From Opisthocomus hoazin (Eukaryota; Chordata; Aves; Opisthocomiformes; Opisthocomidae), in assembly GCF_030867145.1 (NCBI RefSeq), contig NC_134415.1, forward strand, positions 8,782,417 to 8,846,416: a DNA stretch of 64,000 nucleotides, written 5' to 3'. Both the position numbers and the translations under genes were made by a program. Shown here in pieces: positions 23,701-36,520 of the stretch (within the stretch, counting starts at the first letter, position 1; each line of letters starts with the position of its first letter). The notes under the pieces are model-generated. The model saw nothing but the letters and a program-made list of their open reading frames with translations, was not told where the DNA came from and made no database searches.

Positions 23701-26700
23701 TACATATTTAAAGAATTAGCATTGTGTGATGAGAAAAGCAAAGCAAAAAGGGATAATATTGACTTGCAACAGTCATCTTCAGCCTACTTTAAATGTGTTG
23801 GCTTGGTTAATATTCTCTGGTCACTTTCTGAAAGAAGAACATGACTCTTCAAAAATAGTATGGTGTTGGTTTAAACAACAATTGCTACACTAATGTCTGA
23901 TCTCTGCAAGGATTATTTTTCTTTGCATAGTCATGCTCTGCACGATTATTGCAGTCTCTGCCAATTTTGTATTTTGGGCTTTTAATCCAGCATTTTCCAG
24001 TGGCTGCTGCTGATATGGAGTTAAATTTTGTATGCTAGACATCTGTAATTTATGTTTGATAGTCTTACTATTTAAATTTGTATTTGGGTGGGAGACCAGT
24101 GTTTCACAGTCTTTGTCTTAGATGAGGAGTACCTAACAGATCAAGTTACATTGGAAATTGCATCCGTGAACATCAAGACCCTTACGTCAGATTCTGGCCT
24201 AATCCAACAGGTAAGAAAAATGATACCTGAATGTGATCTAAGTTATTGTTATTGATTAAATAAGTATGTTAACAAATAAATATATTTTCAGACTATATCT
24301 GGACAGCACAGAATTGCTCAGTAAAACAGACCAGAAACAAGCTCTCTTCTTAAGAGTTCAATGAGATGAGCTTTTGTGGAGAAGATCAAAAGAAAGGTTA
24401 TTTAATCATTAACATGTACTTTTCAGTTTAAATAGGTTTTGATTAGTATGTAGATGCTCTCAAGAAGAGCTGACAAAGACTTAAGGCTTTGTCATGCATG
24501 CTCTCCCTCTTTCCTGCTGAAAATAGAGCCAGGGCAGGGACCAAGTGAAGAAGTAAGGAATCCTAGGTTTTGGACTCCTGGTGTTTTGCCCTTAGGAGGA
24601 GGAATTTGACCACTCTGCTTTGACACTGGGTCACTGGTCTTCCTGCAGTTGGAAACACTCCACTGTTTGTGAAATCTTACGTTGCCATAGGGCAAGCAAT
24701 GCTGAGTGACCCTCGTGGCTGCCATCTTTCAAGTGAATGTTATTGGCTGAATTTCAAATTGATTCTCTTTGGGTTGAGCAGAAAACTTGGAGAAGAGAAA
24801 TGAATGAGCATTTTCCAGTGAGACAAAGAATTAAAAGGAGTTCCTTATGCCAGAGTCCCAGCTGAATTTCATCAGAAACAAACATGGGTTTGGTATGCAT
24901 TTCACAGATGATGGAGGTAACGGTCTCATTCCCATCATCAAGAGGAGAGCATTTATTGCCATCTTGGAATCACTATGCAGATATTTCAGTGTATTTGGGT
25001 GTTAATGGGTCTACAGAGATGAAAAACTTTCTGCTTATCTTCAGACGGTGCATAGGTTTGTGGCTTTCATTAGACCTGTAGACGTTCATTGGATTTTAGT
25101 TGTGGGCAAAGAATATTCTTGCTTAATACCTTCATTTCATGGGTAGTAGTACTACATTGTCTTGTTGCAATTACATTACAAGAAAATGATCTTGAATAAA
25201 CCTGAGTGCATCTAACTTGATAAAAGTGGATTATAACTGATCAGTAAAAATGAAAATTTTGAAAACAGATGTATGGCACAGGTAAGCATCCCTGTTTTAT
25301 TTTGTACTTTTTGCAGTACTAGCCACTCTTGTTATTTTTGAAGAAATGCTGAAAACAGCATGCAAATTTTTCCCTTCCTAACAAAGTCTTTGACTATTTT
25401 GGAGATAGTTTGCCTTCTTTGTAGTTGGACTGGGAATATATGCACGTTCACCACATCAATTGAAACGGCCTATATTCTATTTTTGGTGGCTTTCTTAGTA
25501 AAGAAGGTGTAGCAGGTAGGAGCAGCGTATCTTGTTACGCTATATTGTTACCCAGTTGACTTGTGTTTGCATGCACAGCCTGCAAAATGTTAACAAGGCT
25601 GCTGTGATAGTTTTGGAAGAATGACGCGATACAAAAAATCACATTGCAGCTATCTAAGGGGAAAATCCCCTTGTGCTTTCATCTTTAAATCCTCAACAGA
25701 AGAAAGATATTTCACCTGGCTCCACACCCGCATAGTTGAAGTAAGGGCAGCTGCCTTTTCCCGCAGTTCTGGGATCAAGGTGCTGTCCTTCCAGTTTTTA
25801 GATGTTGCTCTCTAAATAGTAGAATTGAAACGTTACAATGTGTGTTGCAGTCTCACGATGCTAAGTAATTTCACTGTGTTTAATTAGCAAGCGAAAAGCC
25901 ACTGAGGGAATGTTTACTTCAAACAGGAGAATGGTTAGACGTGAACCAGCAGAGAGGTTCCAGTCCACCTGTTGTCTAGAAAAGCTTCCTACACATGTAA
26001 AGAAATTTGTAAAAAAAGCTTCTCCAATTTTCCTAGATCAATGGAATGAACCCTCACTGCTGCATGTCATGGGCAAAATTCTAGTTTTTTTTTCATTACA
26101 AAGCATTTTAAAAATCTTTTAAATCAAGCCATATGAATTGTTGAACAGCTGTTGAGGGATTAAGAACAAATTACTCAAAAGATGTAACCCCACAGCATAT
26201 CGTTAATGAAGATGACATTGTTCGGTGGATCCAGCCAACAGGCCAGTTTTGTGAGACAAAGCATGAAAATGGTGCCTGAAAAGACTGTAGATTGTCAGTA
26301 ATTCCTCAAAACCAGATATGTTCCCTGTCTCAATTTACAGGTAGCTCAGGATTCTTCTAATTAATCTCCTGCCACTTGTGAATTAGCCAAATAGTTATTC
26401 TGATATTCAAATACATTGTTTTGATTTATATTTGTTTTCTGCTTTGTAGCCAGAAGACAAAGACTTGCAAAACCATAGTGACGAATCACTTTCAGGTAAT
26501 GTGTCAGCTTTACTGTTCTAAGTATTTTATTCCTATATTTTCTTTGAAAGTACTTCATTAAAAACTGCTGCTTGTTGTAACCAAGAACTGCCTGGGTAGT
26601 CAATGCTTGTGGAGCTCATTTCGTTAACCAGTGTCATTTACAGCTTTCCCTTTGTTCTAAAGGAGGTGGTGATCAATAATGCAGGCCATATAAAATGTGA

Positions 26701-29700
26701 AAGTTGGGCTTTCCAGACACATCCAGTACATCCACCTTTGGAAGAAATCTGTAAACAGCTTCCTGGAGAGAGCAGAAGCTCGCAGTGGGCTGCGGGGGCT
26801 TGTCCCATAATTGTGTGAGCGCAGCTGGGGTTGGGCTGTGTGGGGAGGATATACAGCCCTGTTAGTCTAACAGCGACCAGCTGAGACTTTTCCTGTTGGT
26901 AAAGAATCTTGTCCTATCATGTAGCATTAGGATCATGCAATTAGGTGGGTAGGTCAGAAGTTGCTCGTCAGTATCTAACACAGGACATCTTAGAAAAGCA
27001 AGATTCTTTGTAATGCTTTTGATAGTCTGCACACGGTATAGCACAAGAAGCAGGTTGGTTTAGTTTTGTTTACCTATAACTGTGCCCTGTGTTTTCTTTA
27101 CCCCTGCTTCCCTGTTTCGTACTGGAGAATAAAACTTAGTCTGGCATCCTCGCAAAGCAAAAGAAGATGAAATTCAGATAGGGTGCTCTCCTGCCCTTTG
27201 AGCTCAACCAGAACTTTGGATGAGATTCATTTTTCCTTGTTAGTATAACTAAATCTTAGTATGAGTGAAGCAAGCAAATTTCATCTCACTTCAGCAAGAG
27301 TTTAGGATGCACAATAAGTACAGAATAGTTCCCATATGTATTTCTGCAGAGAACAGCTGCAAGGCCTGTGGAATACCTGTAAGCAAAGATGTCACCAGAA
27401 CATGTTTCCCCTGAACAGGGAATCTAAGCATTTGTATGAAGCTAGGTGTCTGTAGCAGCGTTGTTGCTGCACGTCCTAACTTGTTGAAAACCTCAGAAGT
27501 TGTCTTTGGCCTGATAAAAAAGCAACCTGATGTGCAACGTTACAAAAATAACAATAGTGTGTTCTTCCCTTAAAGACAAAAAAGTGCATGCAGAAGCTAC
27601 ATTCAGCTGAGTTGCTTTTATCAGCACTAACAGTGAGATTAAAAAAATCACAATTTGACCATCTTTCTGGAATTTTTACACAATCTGAGAATTAATTATT
27701 GCAAATGAAAAAAAAAACCCAATCCCAATCAAAAAAACCTTGTCAGATACTGTTGTCTGTATGAGTAGGTGGCACTCAGTACCAGATTTGCCCTTTGCCA
27801 GAGGTACAAATTCAGGTCTCTTAGACCAGCACTGATCAAGCACTTGCAAATTGTGTGTCACTGTTTTCTGTTGATTTTAATCACTTTTTTGATTAAGATT
27901 AGTTTTCTTATTGTACTATCCCTTTGTCAAAGAGTTTTATCCCAGGCAGGACAAATTGCTTCCCTATTTGAAGCTGTACAGTGAGACTAGAGGGCAGCAG
28001 CTTTAGAAGGTGCTTCTAGGCTGCGTCCATTATCTACTGCTCTTCAGACCTACCAAATTCTCCCTGCCTGCAAAAAGGAGCAGGGAGAGTTAAGGTCGTA
28101 TCTGCAGCCAAAATGCTCAAGTGATGCCCTACACCACTGCAATGTTAAAGGTCTTAGTATTTGACTAGACTTATGACTAGAATTGGTCTCTACATGCTTC
28201 TACGGGTTCTTAATGTACAATACAGTCTGATAGCACCACATTGTTGACAGTGGTGGGGAGATACTGACTGTTGTGTGTGGGAGACATTTAAATGGCATTT
28301 TTCGGTATTTGATGCAGATTTTAGAACACATCACGATCTACTTCCAGCAACTTGGTATTTTTATTTTTCTCACACATGGAAGAGTACGCACTTTATTCCT
28401 TTCCATAATGTACATTTAAAATAAGCTTGCTTGGTAGAGCAGGGACAGCTTTTAATTTAAGAGCCCTTACAAAGCAAAGGAACATTTCCACTTTTCCACT
28501 GTGTTAAAGTACTAGATGTTAGTTGTGTTTGCAGCTGTCAGCAGAGATTCTCCTGGTGCAAATATTTCATGTTGTTATGAAGGCAGCAGCTCAGAAGTGC
28601 ATAACCTTTTCCTTCATCCTACAACATACGTATAGGAGATGCACATAATCCTGTTGGTGTTGTAAGTGGGGGTTATGACAGATTCAAGGAAGCGACATCG
28701 TTCCCAAAAACAAAAAAGGGGAGTATCCCAGCTCATGCACTGGATTGAGTTGCATGCCTTTTCTATGAAAGTATAAATACAGTACTTTCAAAATGACTGT
28801 CCTTTTGATTGTAGCCACTGAGCGTAGTGAAGAGAGACATGTTAGAAAGTTAATTTCATGAGTACTTCATAAGGAGAGGCATTATGTGTCACTATTCTGA
28901 CTTTTTCAGAAACAGAATCACAGAATGGTAGGGGTTGGAAGGGACCTCTGTGGATCATCTGGTCCAACTCCCCTGTTGAAGCAGGGTCACCCAGAGCAGG
29001 CTGCACAGGACCTCATCCAGGCGGGTCTTGAATATCTCCAGAGAAGGAGACTCCACAACCCCTCTGGGCAGCCTGTTCCAGTGCTCCGTCACCCTCAGAG
29101 GGAAGAAGTTCTTCCTCATGTTCAGACGGAACTTCCTCTGCTTCAGTTTGTGCCCGTTGCCCCTTGTCCTGTCGCTGGGCACCACTGACAAGAGCCTGGC
29201 CCCATCCTCCTGACGCCCACCCTTAAAATATTTATAGGCATTTATAAGGTCCCCTCTCAGCCTTCTCCAGGCTGAACAAGCCCACCTCCCTCAGCCTCTC
29301 CTGGTAGGAGAGATGCTCCAGCCCCCTCATAATCTTTGTAGCCTTCTGCTGGACTCTCCAGTAGCTCCTCATCTTTCTTGAACTGAGGAGCCCAGAACTG
29401 GACACAGTACTCCAGATGGCGCCTCACTAGAGGGGGAGGAGAACCTCCCTCGACCTGCTGAATCAAAACAATTCACAGGAACATAATACTCTTCAACCCT
29501 TTGTGCTTTTAATTTTTTATTCCCGCTGAAACCGCAGCAATAGATCCTAACTTCTCCCCATGTCATGGTTTTCACTGCAGATCTCAAGAAAACCTGCAAG
29601 GAAAATGGCAGCTGCTCCTTGTGCTTATTTCGTGCACCAACCATCAGTGACATGCTCAATGATGAGGACTTGTTGTACACAGTGAGGCTAAAGCTGGATC

Positions 29701-29945
29701 CCTGCCACCCAACAGTGAAGAACTGGAGAAATTTAGCAAGCAAGTGGGGGATGACCTATGATGAATTGTGTTTCCTTGAACAGAAGCCCCAAAGTCCCAC
29801 CTTGGAGTTCTTGCTACGGAATAGTGACAGGACTGTGGAGCAGCTGATCGATCTCTGTAAATTTTATAAGAGAATTGATGTTGTGAAAGTGCTGCTGAAA
29901 TGGGTGGAGGAGGAATGGCCCAAGAGAGGGAACAGAACTTACTAG
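14688..29945 (+). CDS. EDARADD: EDARADD, EDAR-associated death domain adaptor
   Basis: Six coding exons (14688-14718, 19032-19090, 20753-20792, 24122-24210, 26450-26495, 29581-29945) join in frame with GT-AG borders to 630 bases: 209 residues plus stop. The short human isoform is about 205. EDARADD is a cytoplasmic adaptor that binds the death domain of EDAR and recruits TRAF and TAK1 complexes to activate NF-kB during hair, tooth, gland and feather development. The N-terminus [11 protein letters not shown] resembles the human short isoform. Residues 17-22, PVEDTD, fit a TRAF6-type PxExx(acidic) motif. The C-terminal death domain spans about residues 112-197, with NWR-LASKWGM and the [11 protein letters not shown] stretch nearly identical to human. 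The alternative human first exon (isoform A) was not found here. Identity is secure; the exact 5' end is inferred. Confidence 0.95.
14719..19031 (+). other. EDARADD: EDARADD intron 1
   Basis: About 4.3 kb. It has several overlapping open frames (up to 165 codons at 15439-15936, minus strand) in a mildly GC-rich stretch, but none shows a recognisable domain or coding-like splice context. A short (aat)n-like run is at 17955-17971. Confidence 0.7.
19032..19090 (+). CDS. EDARADD: EDARADD coding exon 2
   Basis: Acceptor tttctagcag, donor gtatgt after ATG. It encodes [20 protein letters not shown] (the first codon is split), almost the same as human. It carries the PVEDTD motif that fits TRAF6-type binding. 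It ends in phase 0. Confidence 0.95.
19091..20752 (+). other. EDARADD: EDARADD intron 2
   Basis: About 1.7 kb, AT-rich, with T runs at 19330-19338 and 20510-20518. No repeat family or gene was recognised. Confidence 0.7.
20753..20792 (+). CDS. EDARADD: EDARADD coding exon 3
   Basis: A 40-base exon with acceptor tttttgtaacag and donor gtaagt. It encodes [13 protein letters not shown] plus one base (phase 1). The human counterpart is SDKYPIQDTELPK, so the TE of the PxQDTE stretch has become TG. Confidence 0.9.
20793..24121 (+). other. EDARADD: EDARADD intron 3
   Basis: About 3.3 kb, AT-rich. It contains a sense-oriented CR1 fragment (22766-23225) and a short (gtt)n run near 22600-22614. Nothing else was recognised. 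Confidence 0.7.
22766..23225 (+). mobile_element. CR1 LINE 3' fragment (sense)
   Basis: The sequence starts at agggccacaaagatggtccacgg and reads as the end of CR1 ORF2 ([14 protein letters not shown]) into the typical 3' tail with ggatggcctctgaaggtcccttccaaccc. Frameshifts and stops break the frame: about 460 bases of an old copy in EDARADD intron 3. Confidence 0.9.
24122..24210 (+). CDS. EDARADD: EDARADD coding exon 4
   Basis: Acceptor tttgtcttag, donor gtaaga. It encodes [19 protein letters not shown] and ends SDSGLIQQ, 30 residues counting the split first codon. It is about ten residues longer than the human exon as I remember it, and poorly conserved; the call rests on splice sites, frame and the shared E-E...T start. 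Confidence 0.82.
24211..26449 (+). other. EDARADD: EDARADD intron 4
   Basis: About 2.2 kb, AT-rich, with no recognised repeat or gene. Confidence 0.7.
26450..26495 (+). CDS. EDARADD: EDARADD coding exon 5
   Basis: A 46-base exon with acceptor ctgctttgtag and donor gtaatg. It encodes [15 protein letters not shown] plus one base, a short acidic and polar linker before the death domain. Conservation with human is weak, but phase and splice sites fit both neighbours. Confidence 0.82.
26496..29580 (+). other. EDARADD: EDARADD intron 5
   Basis: About 3.1 kb. The last 670 bases are dominated by an antisense CR1 copy (28911-29462). The rest is AT-rich and unremarkable. Confidence 0.7.
28911..29462 (-). 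mobile_element. CR1 LINE 3' fragment (antisense)
   Basis: It begins acagaatcacagaatggtagg on the plus strand, the reverse of a CR1 3' end. On the minus strand it carries the CR1 ORF2 end ([15 protein letters not shown]...[20 protein letters not shown]). It is truncated 5' at about 29462 and partly deleted relative to the 6 kb copy. It lies in EDARADD intron 5, about 120 bases from the last exon. Confidence 0.92.
29581..29945 (+). CDS. EDARADD: EDARADD coding exon 6 (death domain)
   Basis: Acceptor ttttcactgcag; the exon runs to the stop TAG at 29943-29945. It encodes residues 89-209: a Cys-rich lead ([10 protein letters not shown]), then [15 protein letters not shown] and the whole death domain, ending [12 protein letters not shown]. 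Trp137, Trp144 and the LCFLEQ helix are kept. The CR1 copy just upstream ends about 120 bases before the acceptor. Confidence 0.97.
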
Positions 29946-32830
29946 AATGACTTCTAGGTCAAAGAAAGTCGTTAATCCGTGCGTGTTACGCACTGGGACT
30001 TGCTGCCACTAGTACATGGGAAGTTTCCCTTGGCAGGGAGAGCGAGCCTGTACTGACGGTTTGTATACTGTGTAAGCTTTATGTACTGTCTACACATGTA
30101 TATGCTCTGTGCCCTCAGGGTTGCAAAGATAACCTTACAAAAATGGATGGAATAATGCAGGTTGTGTTCCTGAGTCTGCAAATGCCTTCAGTTCCTTTGC
30201 TGCTGTTTGTAGGCTTCCTAAGCAGAAGAGGAGTGAAAAACTGGTTTTGCTACAGCAGTTGTGAACCATGTCAGTTGTGAGCTGTTGCTATTGGGAAAGC
30301 CACAATTAGAAGGCAAGTCTCTTGGCCTTTCTGGCACCCCTTCCACAATTTTATATCTTCTACCTAGTAAAAGATGAGGAGGTTTTTTTTTCATATCCCC
30401 CCCCCCTTTTTTTTTTTTAATTTATGACACTGGTCTTGGTACAGGAACACCTCAGCGTTCCAAGCAGCAGCTTGGATTTGCATGTTACAATTAATTCAAT
30501 GTTTCAACATCACATTCAGGCACATTAAGCTTTAAATCTCTTATAAACAAGAATAGAAATTAAATAAAATAATTATTTGCATACTTCTACATCATAGGGC
30601 ATAGATCTGCTACAGAAAAAAATCATGCAATTCAGAGAGACTTCCCAGCGAATAAGCACTAAAGACAAAAAAAAAAAAACCCAATTAAAATGCTTTATGC
30701 TTAAAATTACTTTCCAAAGTTTTGTAGACAATATACACTCTGAGTGCACTTACCTATTTATCTCAAATGCCTCTCGCTTTGCAGCATGAGGTGACGGCTA
30801 ATGCCTCACCCACAGCAGATCCTTAGTATTGAGTATAACTTCCCTTGTCACAGGCTCTGGTTTTCTTTACAGTCCCGTGGGCTGACCTACCTTCTGTCCC
30901 ACACTAAAGTAGTTGCACACTTGCGTGACGCTAGCACAAGTTTGTGTATTGATTAAAGCCACTCTAATGGGAATTAACAGGCAAATTAATCTGCAGTCCA
31001 GGTGGATGGTTATTAAAGTAGTTATGGTGGCTTAGACTGATGTTTCTCAAAGAATTTTGATACTCTGAATTACACTGTTTACATTTTAAATATTTTAGAA
31101 GGGAGTCTTTTTCCTACCATTCTTCTGTGTTCTAATGTTTTAAAAAAAACTCCTGAAAAATTAGTTATACAATATGATGTATAAAGTACTTATACCTACA
31201 ATGCTACACACAAAAATGTTGTGACTTAAAAATACTTCTAGTTGTTACCCTTACTAAAAGCATCTGAGACAATACTAATATGTACATAGGTGTATATACC
31301 AAAGCACTGGTGAACAGTATGTCAAGATGTGGGGCAGAACTAGAATGGGGTACAGGTTGATGCACTGTTTACTTTTCTCAAGTAGAAATGGCTAAGAATT
31401 AGTAGCAAAGCTGAGGGAAAGCTAATGCTGTCTATTGAGTTTCTTACTGTAAGAGAATGTAAAGGGACCTGTAGTAATACTATACTATAGATACTGAGTG
31501 ATACGGTTACAGAGGAGCTAGAAGTAAAGACTTAACATTTTCAGTGTCAGGCACTAGTTCTGGAGTGACATAAATTAGCTTTATTTTAGTGACTTCAAGA
31601 AGCTGAAGATCTAGTTTCAAAGTGACAAGACTGACCTAAATTTGAGGTTTGAATTTTTTTTTTTTGTTTTTAAGAGCTTGTGCAAGACTGGAATTTTTAA
31701 TAACTTTTTTTAACCATTCCTCAAAAAAGCTTCTACTCCTTAGAACAGTAAGTTTTCTAGCCATATTTTAGATAGGAAATTGTACTACTGTGTCTTGTTG
31801 AAGCTGCAGTTCAAATGTTTCATGTTCCTCTTCTAGGAACGGGGGTTTACTGATAAATGTCTGTCAACTCTAACTTTTGCAAATAGTCTTCTGTCTGTAG
31901 TTCGGAGCTCAAGAATCAGCTTTGAGGACTACTGCTGTGCTGGGCTGCCTGTTCCTTTCAATTCCTACAGAGGCATCCACTGCCTACCTGCAAATAGCTC
32001 ATAATGCAGCTTGTCCAGCGTAATCCCCGTTACCTTAGGCCTACTAGATGTGTGATTTAGGATCATGTGGCTGTGTGTTAAGTTGTGCTGAGTGATGAGT
32101 GCTGGCATGCATGCCAACACCTTTTCTCTCCCATAACATACCGTCGCTGTGTGTGTGGTATTATAGTATGCTCTGCTTTGGTAGATCCAGTCCAGCAAGG
32201 AGCTGGACCCCTTACCCAAGACTCACAATGGGAACATGAAATGATGCAGCAGCATTTCTGAATCCAGACGTTCAACTGAAATCTACCCCTTCTCCTGTTT
32301 TCTGGATAAAACTTGTAAAATTTTGAAGAAACACTGTTGCCTTGTGGAAATGAGTTCTGATCCCTTGAAGGTCTTGAAAAGTCAATGTCGGCTGCAAGGA
32401 TTCGTGTCTGATGGAAATAAAGCTGCTTCTGCGAGTTGCCATGTAGATTCTGTATAAAGTCAACACTGAAGGTTGAAAATATTCGCCTTAAACTTCATCA
32501 CACACTGGATTACCCATTAGTATACTTGAAATATTTTTTTTTTCCTCTTTGTATGGCATGAATTGGGATGTACACACTTTTTTTAGTTTTATGTGTGGTT
32601 ACAAGATATTGGGTCTGTGTGTTCAGTTTATTGTATCTTCTGTTATAATGTGTACTATTTGTAGAAGAAATATAGATTGTCAGTGTTTGACTTGATTGTA
32701 TCTGTTTTTATCACAGCTAGGAAAACAGCTGTTTTCCTTCTCATCGGTCACCTTGGAACCACTGAATGATCAACTAGTTGTGCTGTGTAAACAAAAAAAA
32801 AATAAACGATCTTTTATTTCTTATATTCAA
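29946..32830 (+). other. EDARADD: EDARADD 3' UTR (probable)
   Basis: Sequence after the EDARADD stop. Plus-strand AATAAA signals are at 30563-30568, 32416-32421 and 32801-32806. Which are used cannot be told; the last would give a 3' UTR of about 2.9 kb. Poly(C)/poly(T) is at 30399-30419 and an A run at 30668-30679. No other gene was seen. Confidence 0.5.
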
Positions 32831-35800
32831 CATTCATGGTGTCTTAAAGCACCTATGCTTTCAACAGATGCTGCTATTCAAGAAAGGAAGATACACTTTT
32901 AAAAAATCTTTTCCATATGAAAAATGAGTTAATTTTGATAAGAAGATGAACAAAGATGTTTATCTAGAAGCTTGCAGCGGAGTTGCTAACTATAGAGAGG
33001 TATGAAACCTACACTGGGTGAACTCTTCCTTAATTAATAACCAATCTGGTAATGAAAGTTAAGGAATCACATGTACACTGAAAAGGCTCTACTAGACTTT
33101 TTTTATTGCATTATATCTTTCTCCTATTCCCATGTGAGACCACTTTTGCTTCAGGGGTTTCCAGTTCTTTGGCTGCCATCTCTGTGCCTGCAGGATAATC
33201 AGTGGCACTTCCCACCCACTGTAGCTTTTATCAAGATGTCCAAACTACTATGTTTTTTCATTCCTGCAGCTTTATCTAAGACTTGGTGAGCCTAATAACT
33301 GTGCTTAAACAGCAAAGGTACAGTCCTGTGCTCCAGGAGCCCCTAGTTTTGCTGCGAGGTCAACTATGGGGCATCCCCAATGAAATGGTGATAGTATCCA
33401 CTTGCCTTACTTGCTGCATGTGCTTCCCTTTGATCTGTGGAGAGGAATGCAAGATGAGTTTGGGGCTGCCTTTTGGAAGCCTGTCATAAAGGATAGGGTA
33501 GTCAGCATGGCCCCAGGTGCTTGCTTGGAAGTAAGTTGTACAGAAACTGTAAACCATGCTTCCTGAATCGCTGCTGAATAACAGAGAGCTGCAGCTCAGT
33601 GTGGGCAATGCTTTGTGCAAGAGACTGCAGATTTTTCACTGTCTAAAACTGACTGCCTCCCACAGTTCCAAGTCGAGCTGTTAGCAAGCGGATAAAAAAA
33701 TGTAAATTCTGCTTTATGATGGCTTAAGTTAGGGTAGCACTGTTGACTTGTGGCCATAGTTAGAAATTATTGTCGGATATCAGAATTGTTTAAACAAGGT
33801 CAAAGAACGTGCATGGTGTTTATAATAATGTAAAGAGCAGCCTACTTCTGTAATTTTTGCAGCATATCATGTGCTCTGTCCATGAAGGAAAAGCAACGTA
33901 TCTTGTAAGTCGTATGTTTTGGATCAGGTTGGGCAGAGCGCCATTAAATGAGGACTTGGCCTTGTCTGTTTTGACAGAAAAGTGCTTTTCCTTGCCCTTG
34001 AGCCCAGCTAGTCCTGATTGCGTGACTATGGTCAGTTGTTAGCCTTAGCTGGGTAGGGAAGGTATGGAGCTACTGGTCAGAAGGCTGAATATGAGGAGCA
34101 CTAAGAAGAATTTATTTGGAAAGGTGGAGTCTGGCATTTGTAACCCTGAACCTTGGCCAAGGACTGACTCCATCTTACACGAAATTGATGGCGAAGAGGA
34201 GTTGACAGACCTGGGAAAAACTTGCCTGTACCCTCTGTTGAGGCAGAGGCAATTAAACAGCCAGGCAGATTTACTAGTTGGTTTGATCTCTGTGTTTTAC
34301 CTTTGTAGAATGGTGATTCTGGATTTCAAAGGCAGGTCGTTGGGGTATGTGTATTATTTGTTACTGTGGTGCTGAGCCGCACGAGAATTTTAAATGTGAG
34401 AAAGATAAAGCAGTGCAAGTCTTGTTAGGATGGGATCAGCAACGTTGGCTTTGGCCTTTTTGAATTCCGACATGAAAGAATATTGGCGTGTTGGGTTTGT
34501 TCAGGCTTTGGTTACTGGCCTTCACAGTGCTATGAAGATGAGGATTAAAATTGGAGAAGAGAAAGAAGTAGCTTCTGTCAGAAATAATTAGTGAGAAGTA
34601 ATGTCTGTGGTGTTAACTTTCTCTTTCTTCTGATGCATGTACAGAAACAGTTTCCTTGACTGAAAAATCTTAGTCATTTACAAATGACTTCTCTGTAACT
34701 CATTTGTCGTTTGGCCCTCATACCAAATTTGTATCTTGTTTGCTCTTATGCTTCTCTTCAGTCTTTTGCTTTAAAAAGCAGGCATTGCAACAAAAAAATA
34801 CACTACTTACTAGTTTCTGAAGTAGCAGTAGCATCTTAAGATTTTGAGTGGGTAAGCCCATTAAAAAAAAAAAAGTCTTTTTATTTTGTTCCCTGTGATT
34901 TCTAAGATTTGTGCATTTAGGCTTTAAACTGAAAGCTGGAAGATCTGAGTGATCGTTAGAGCTAAGTATTGACGTATCAAAGAAGAGTTATGGAAGGTCA
35001 CTGGTTAAATTGTAACTAAATAACAGACGAACCAGCTGGGCTGTCAACTGAAATTTTTATGTTGGTGTACCAAGAAGTGGTGACTGGTGTCCACTTTGAA
35101 TCTAAAGCCTTTCAAAGAAGCTTGGGGAACAGTTTTCATCAGAAAATGCTGTAGTGCACAAACGGCTCCACTAAGCTATGGAAGACACAACAATGTCAGG
35201 CTTTTGAGATCATATGAAGTCCTTACACATAAAATTTCTGCTGAACAGTACAGTGTGCTAGAGGCTATACCCCTGTAGCCTGTAATACTGTATTAACTAT
35301 GGGAAGAAATTACAGTTATTCTGGTGCCACACAACAATATAAAAAAGATTACCTGAGAGTAACTTCCGCTGGGTGGAATTTCTTAATGGGGACCAGTAGC
35401 CTGCTTTGATTGCCTCACTGCAAAGCTAGATAGTCTGTGTAGCCATCAGCTTTGGGTGAGGACAAACTTGTCATAACCCATATTTTAGATTTGCTACCAG
35501 CCTGTTAAGGACTCTTGATGAGACCTGCAGAGAGCCATTGAGGTTATTGATATTGAATGGTCATAGTGGTGCATTGCCAGTTTTGTCTCCACCAGATCAC
35601 AGAAGTCTTGTACCAACCTCAAAAGAACAGCAGCACTTAGAAAGCTGTTGTGGTCCTGTATGCATCACAGAAAGGGCAAATGTAGCCAGTGAGGCAGCCA
35701 ACCCTACCCCTAGACTAAAGTCAGTGTAACTTTGGGCTTTGGTACATAGGCTAGGAAGAAAAGTAAACAACCATATCTGAACACTGAGAAACCACAAGTA

Positions 35801-36159
35801 ACCTATTACATAAAGTGCTGGAAAAGCAGCCTCTTACATAAAGGGAGGAATGGTGTTTTGGGTTGTGGAGTGGAGGGCAGTTGACCAAACAGGGACCCGT
35901 GAGAGGTTTTGAAACGTGTTTATTTGTGTCAAGTCTAGGGACTTCTCTTTTTTAAATAACTCACCATTAACTGGTGGAAATTTTAGAATTGGAACTGTGT
36001 ATAAAATATTGGGCCAAGTAATTATGACTGCGTTTGTTGTTACCCTCACTTTGAGCAATGGCTTGCTGCCCTGAGAGGTGCAGGTTATAGGCTGGGGAGG
36101 ACGAGGGTTCTGCTTAACAAGTCTCCTTCGAGGAAGCAGGCTAGCATCTCATCGTGTGC

Positions 36160-36520
36160 GTTGTGGCACTGCTGAAAAGCGGGAGGAACGGGAGAGCGGG
36201 AGCAGGCGGGCGAGGGGCGGCGGATAGCTGAGGCAGCTAGCAGAGCCAGAGCGCTGCTGGAGTGACTCCAAGGACAGAGCAGCTTCTAATGCCGCTGGAT
36301 CTGGTGGAGGTTGGATGCAGCTCTGCTGCCCGGCAGGGAAGCCACTGTCTGCACTTCATGCTTTGGAGAAATGCAGATGTAAGAAGAGGTGTTTACCACA
36401 GGAAGAGAGGAGAAAACATAGCAGCTCCCTTAGCAAGAAATTACAGGAGAGCTCAAAACAGTCTGTGGTTGTACTCTGCTTTTTCTACCCAATAAAGCGG
36501 TGTTTGTAAAGCCTCCTGAC
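36160..36520 (+). other. Unexplained GC-rich block ending in AATAAA
   Basis: A local GC-rich patch (cgggcgaggggcggcgg near 36207) in AT-rich DNA is followed about 280 bases later by AATAAA (36491-36496) and a GT-rich stretch. This could be a short non-coding transcript, a processed insertion or an unrecognised LTR. No protein was recognised in its open frames. Confidence 0.3.
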
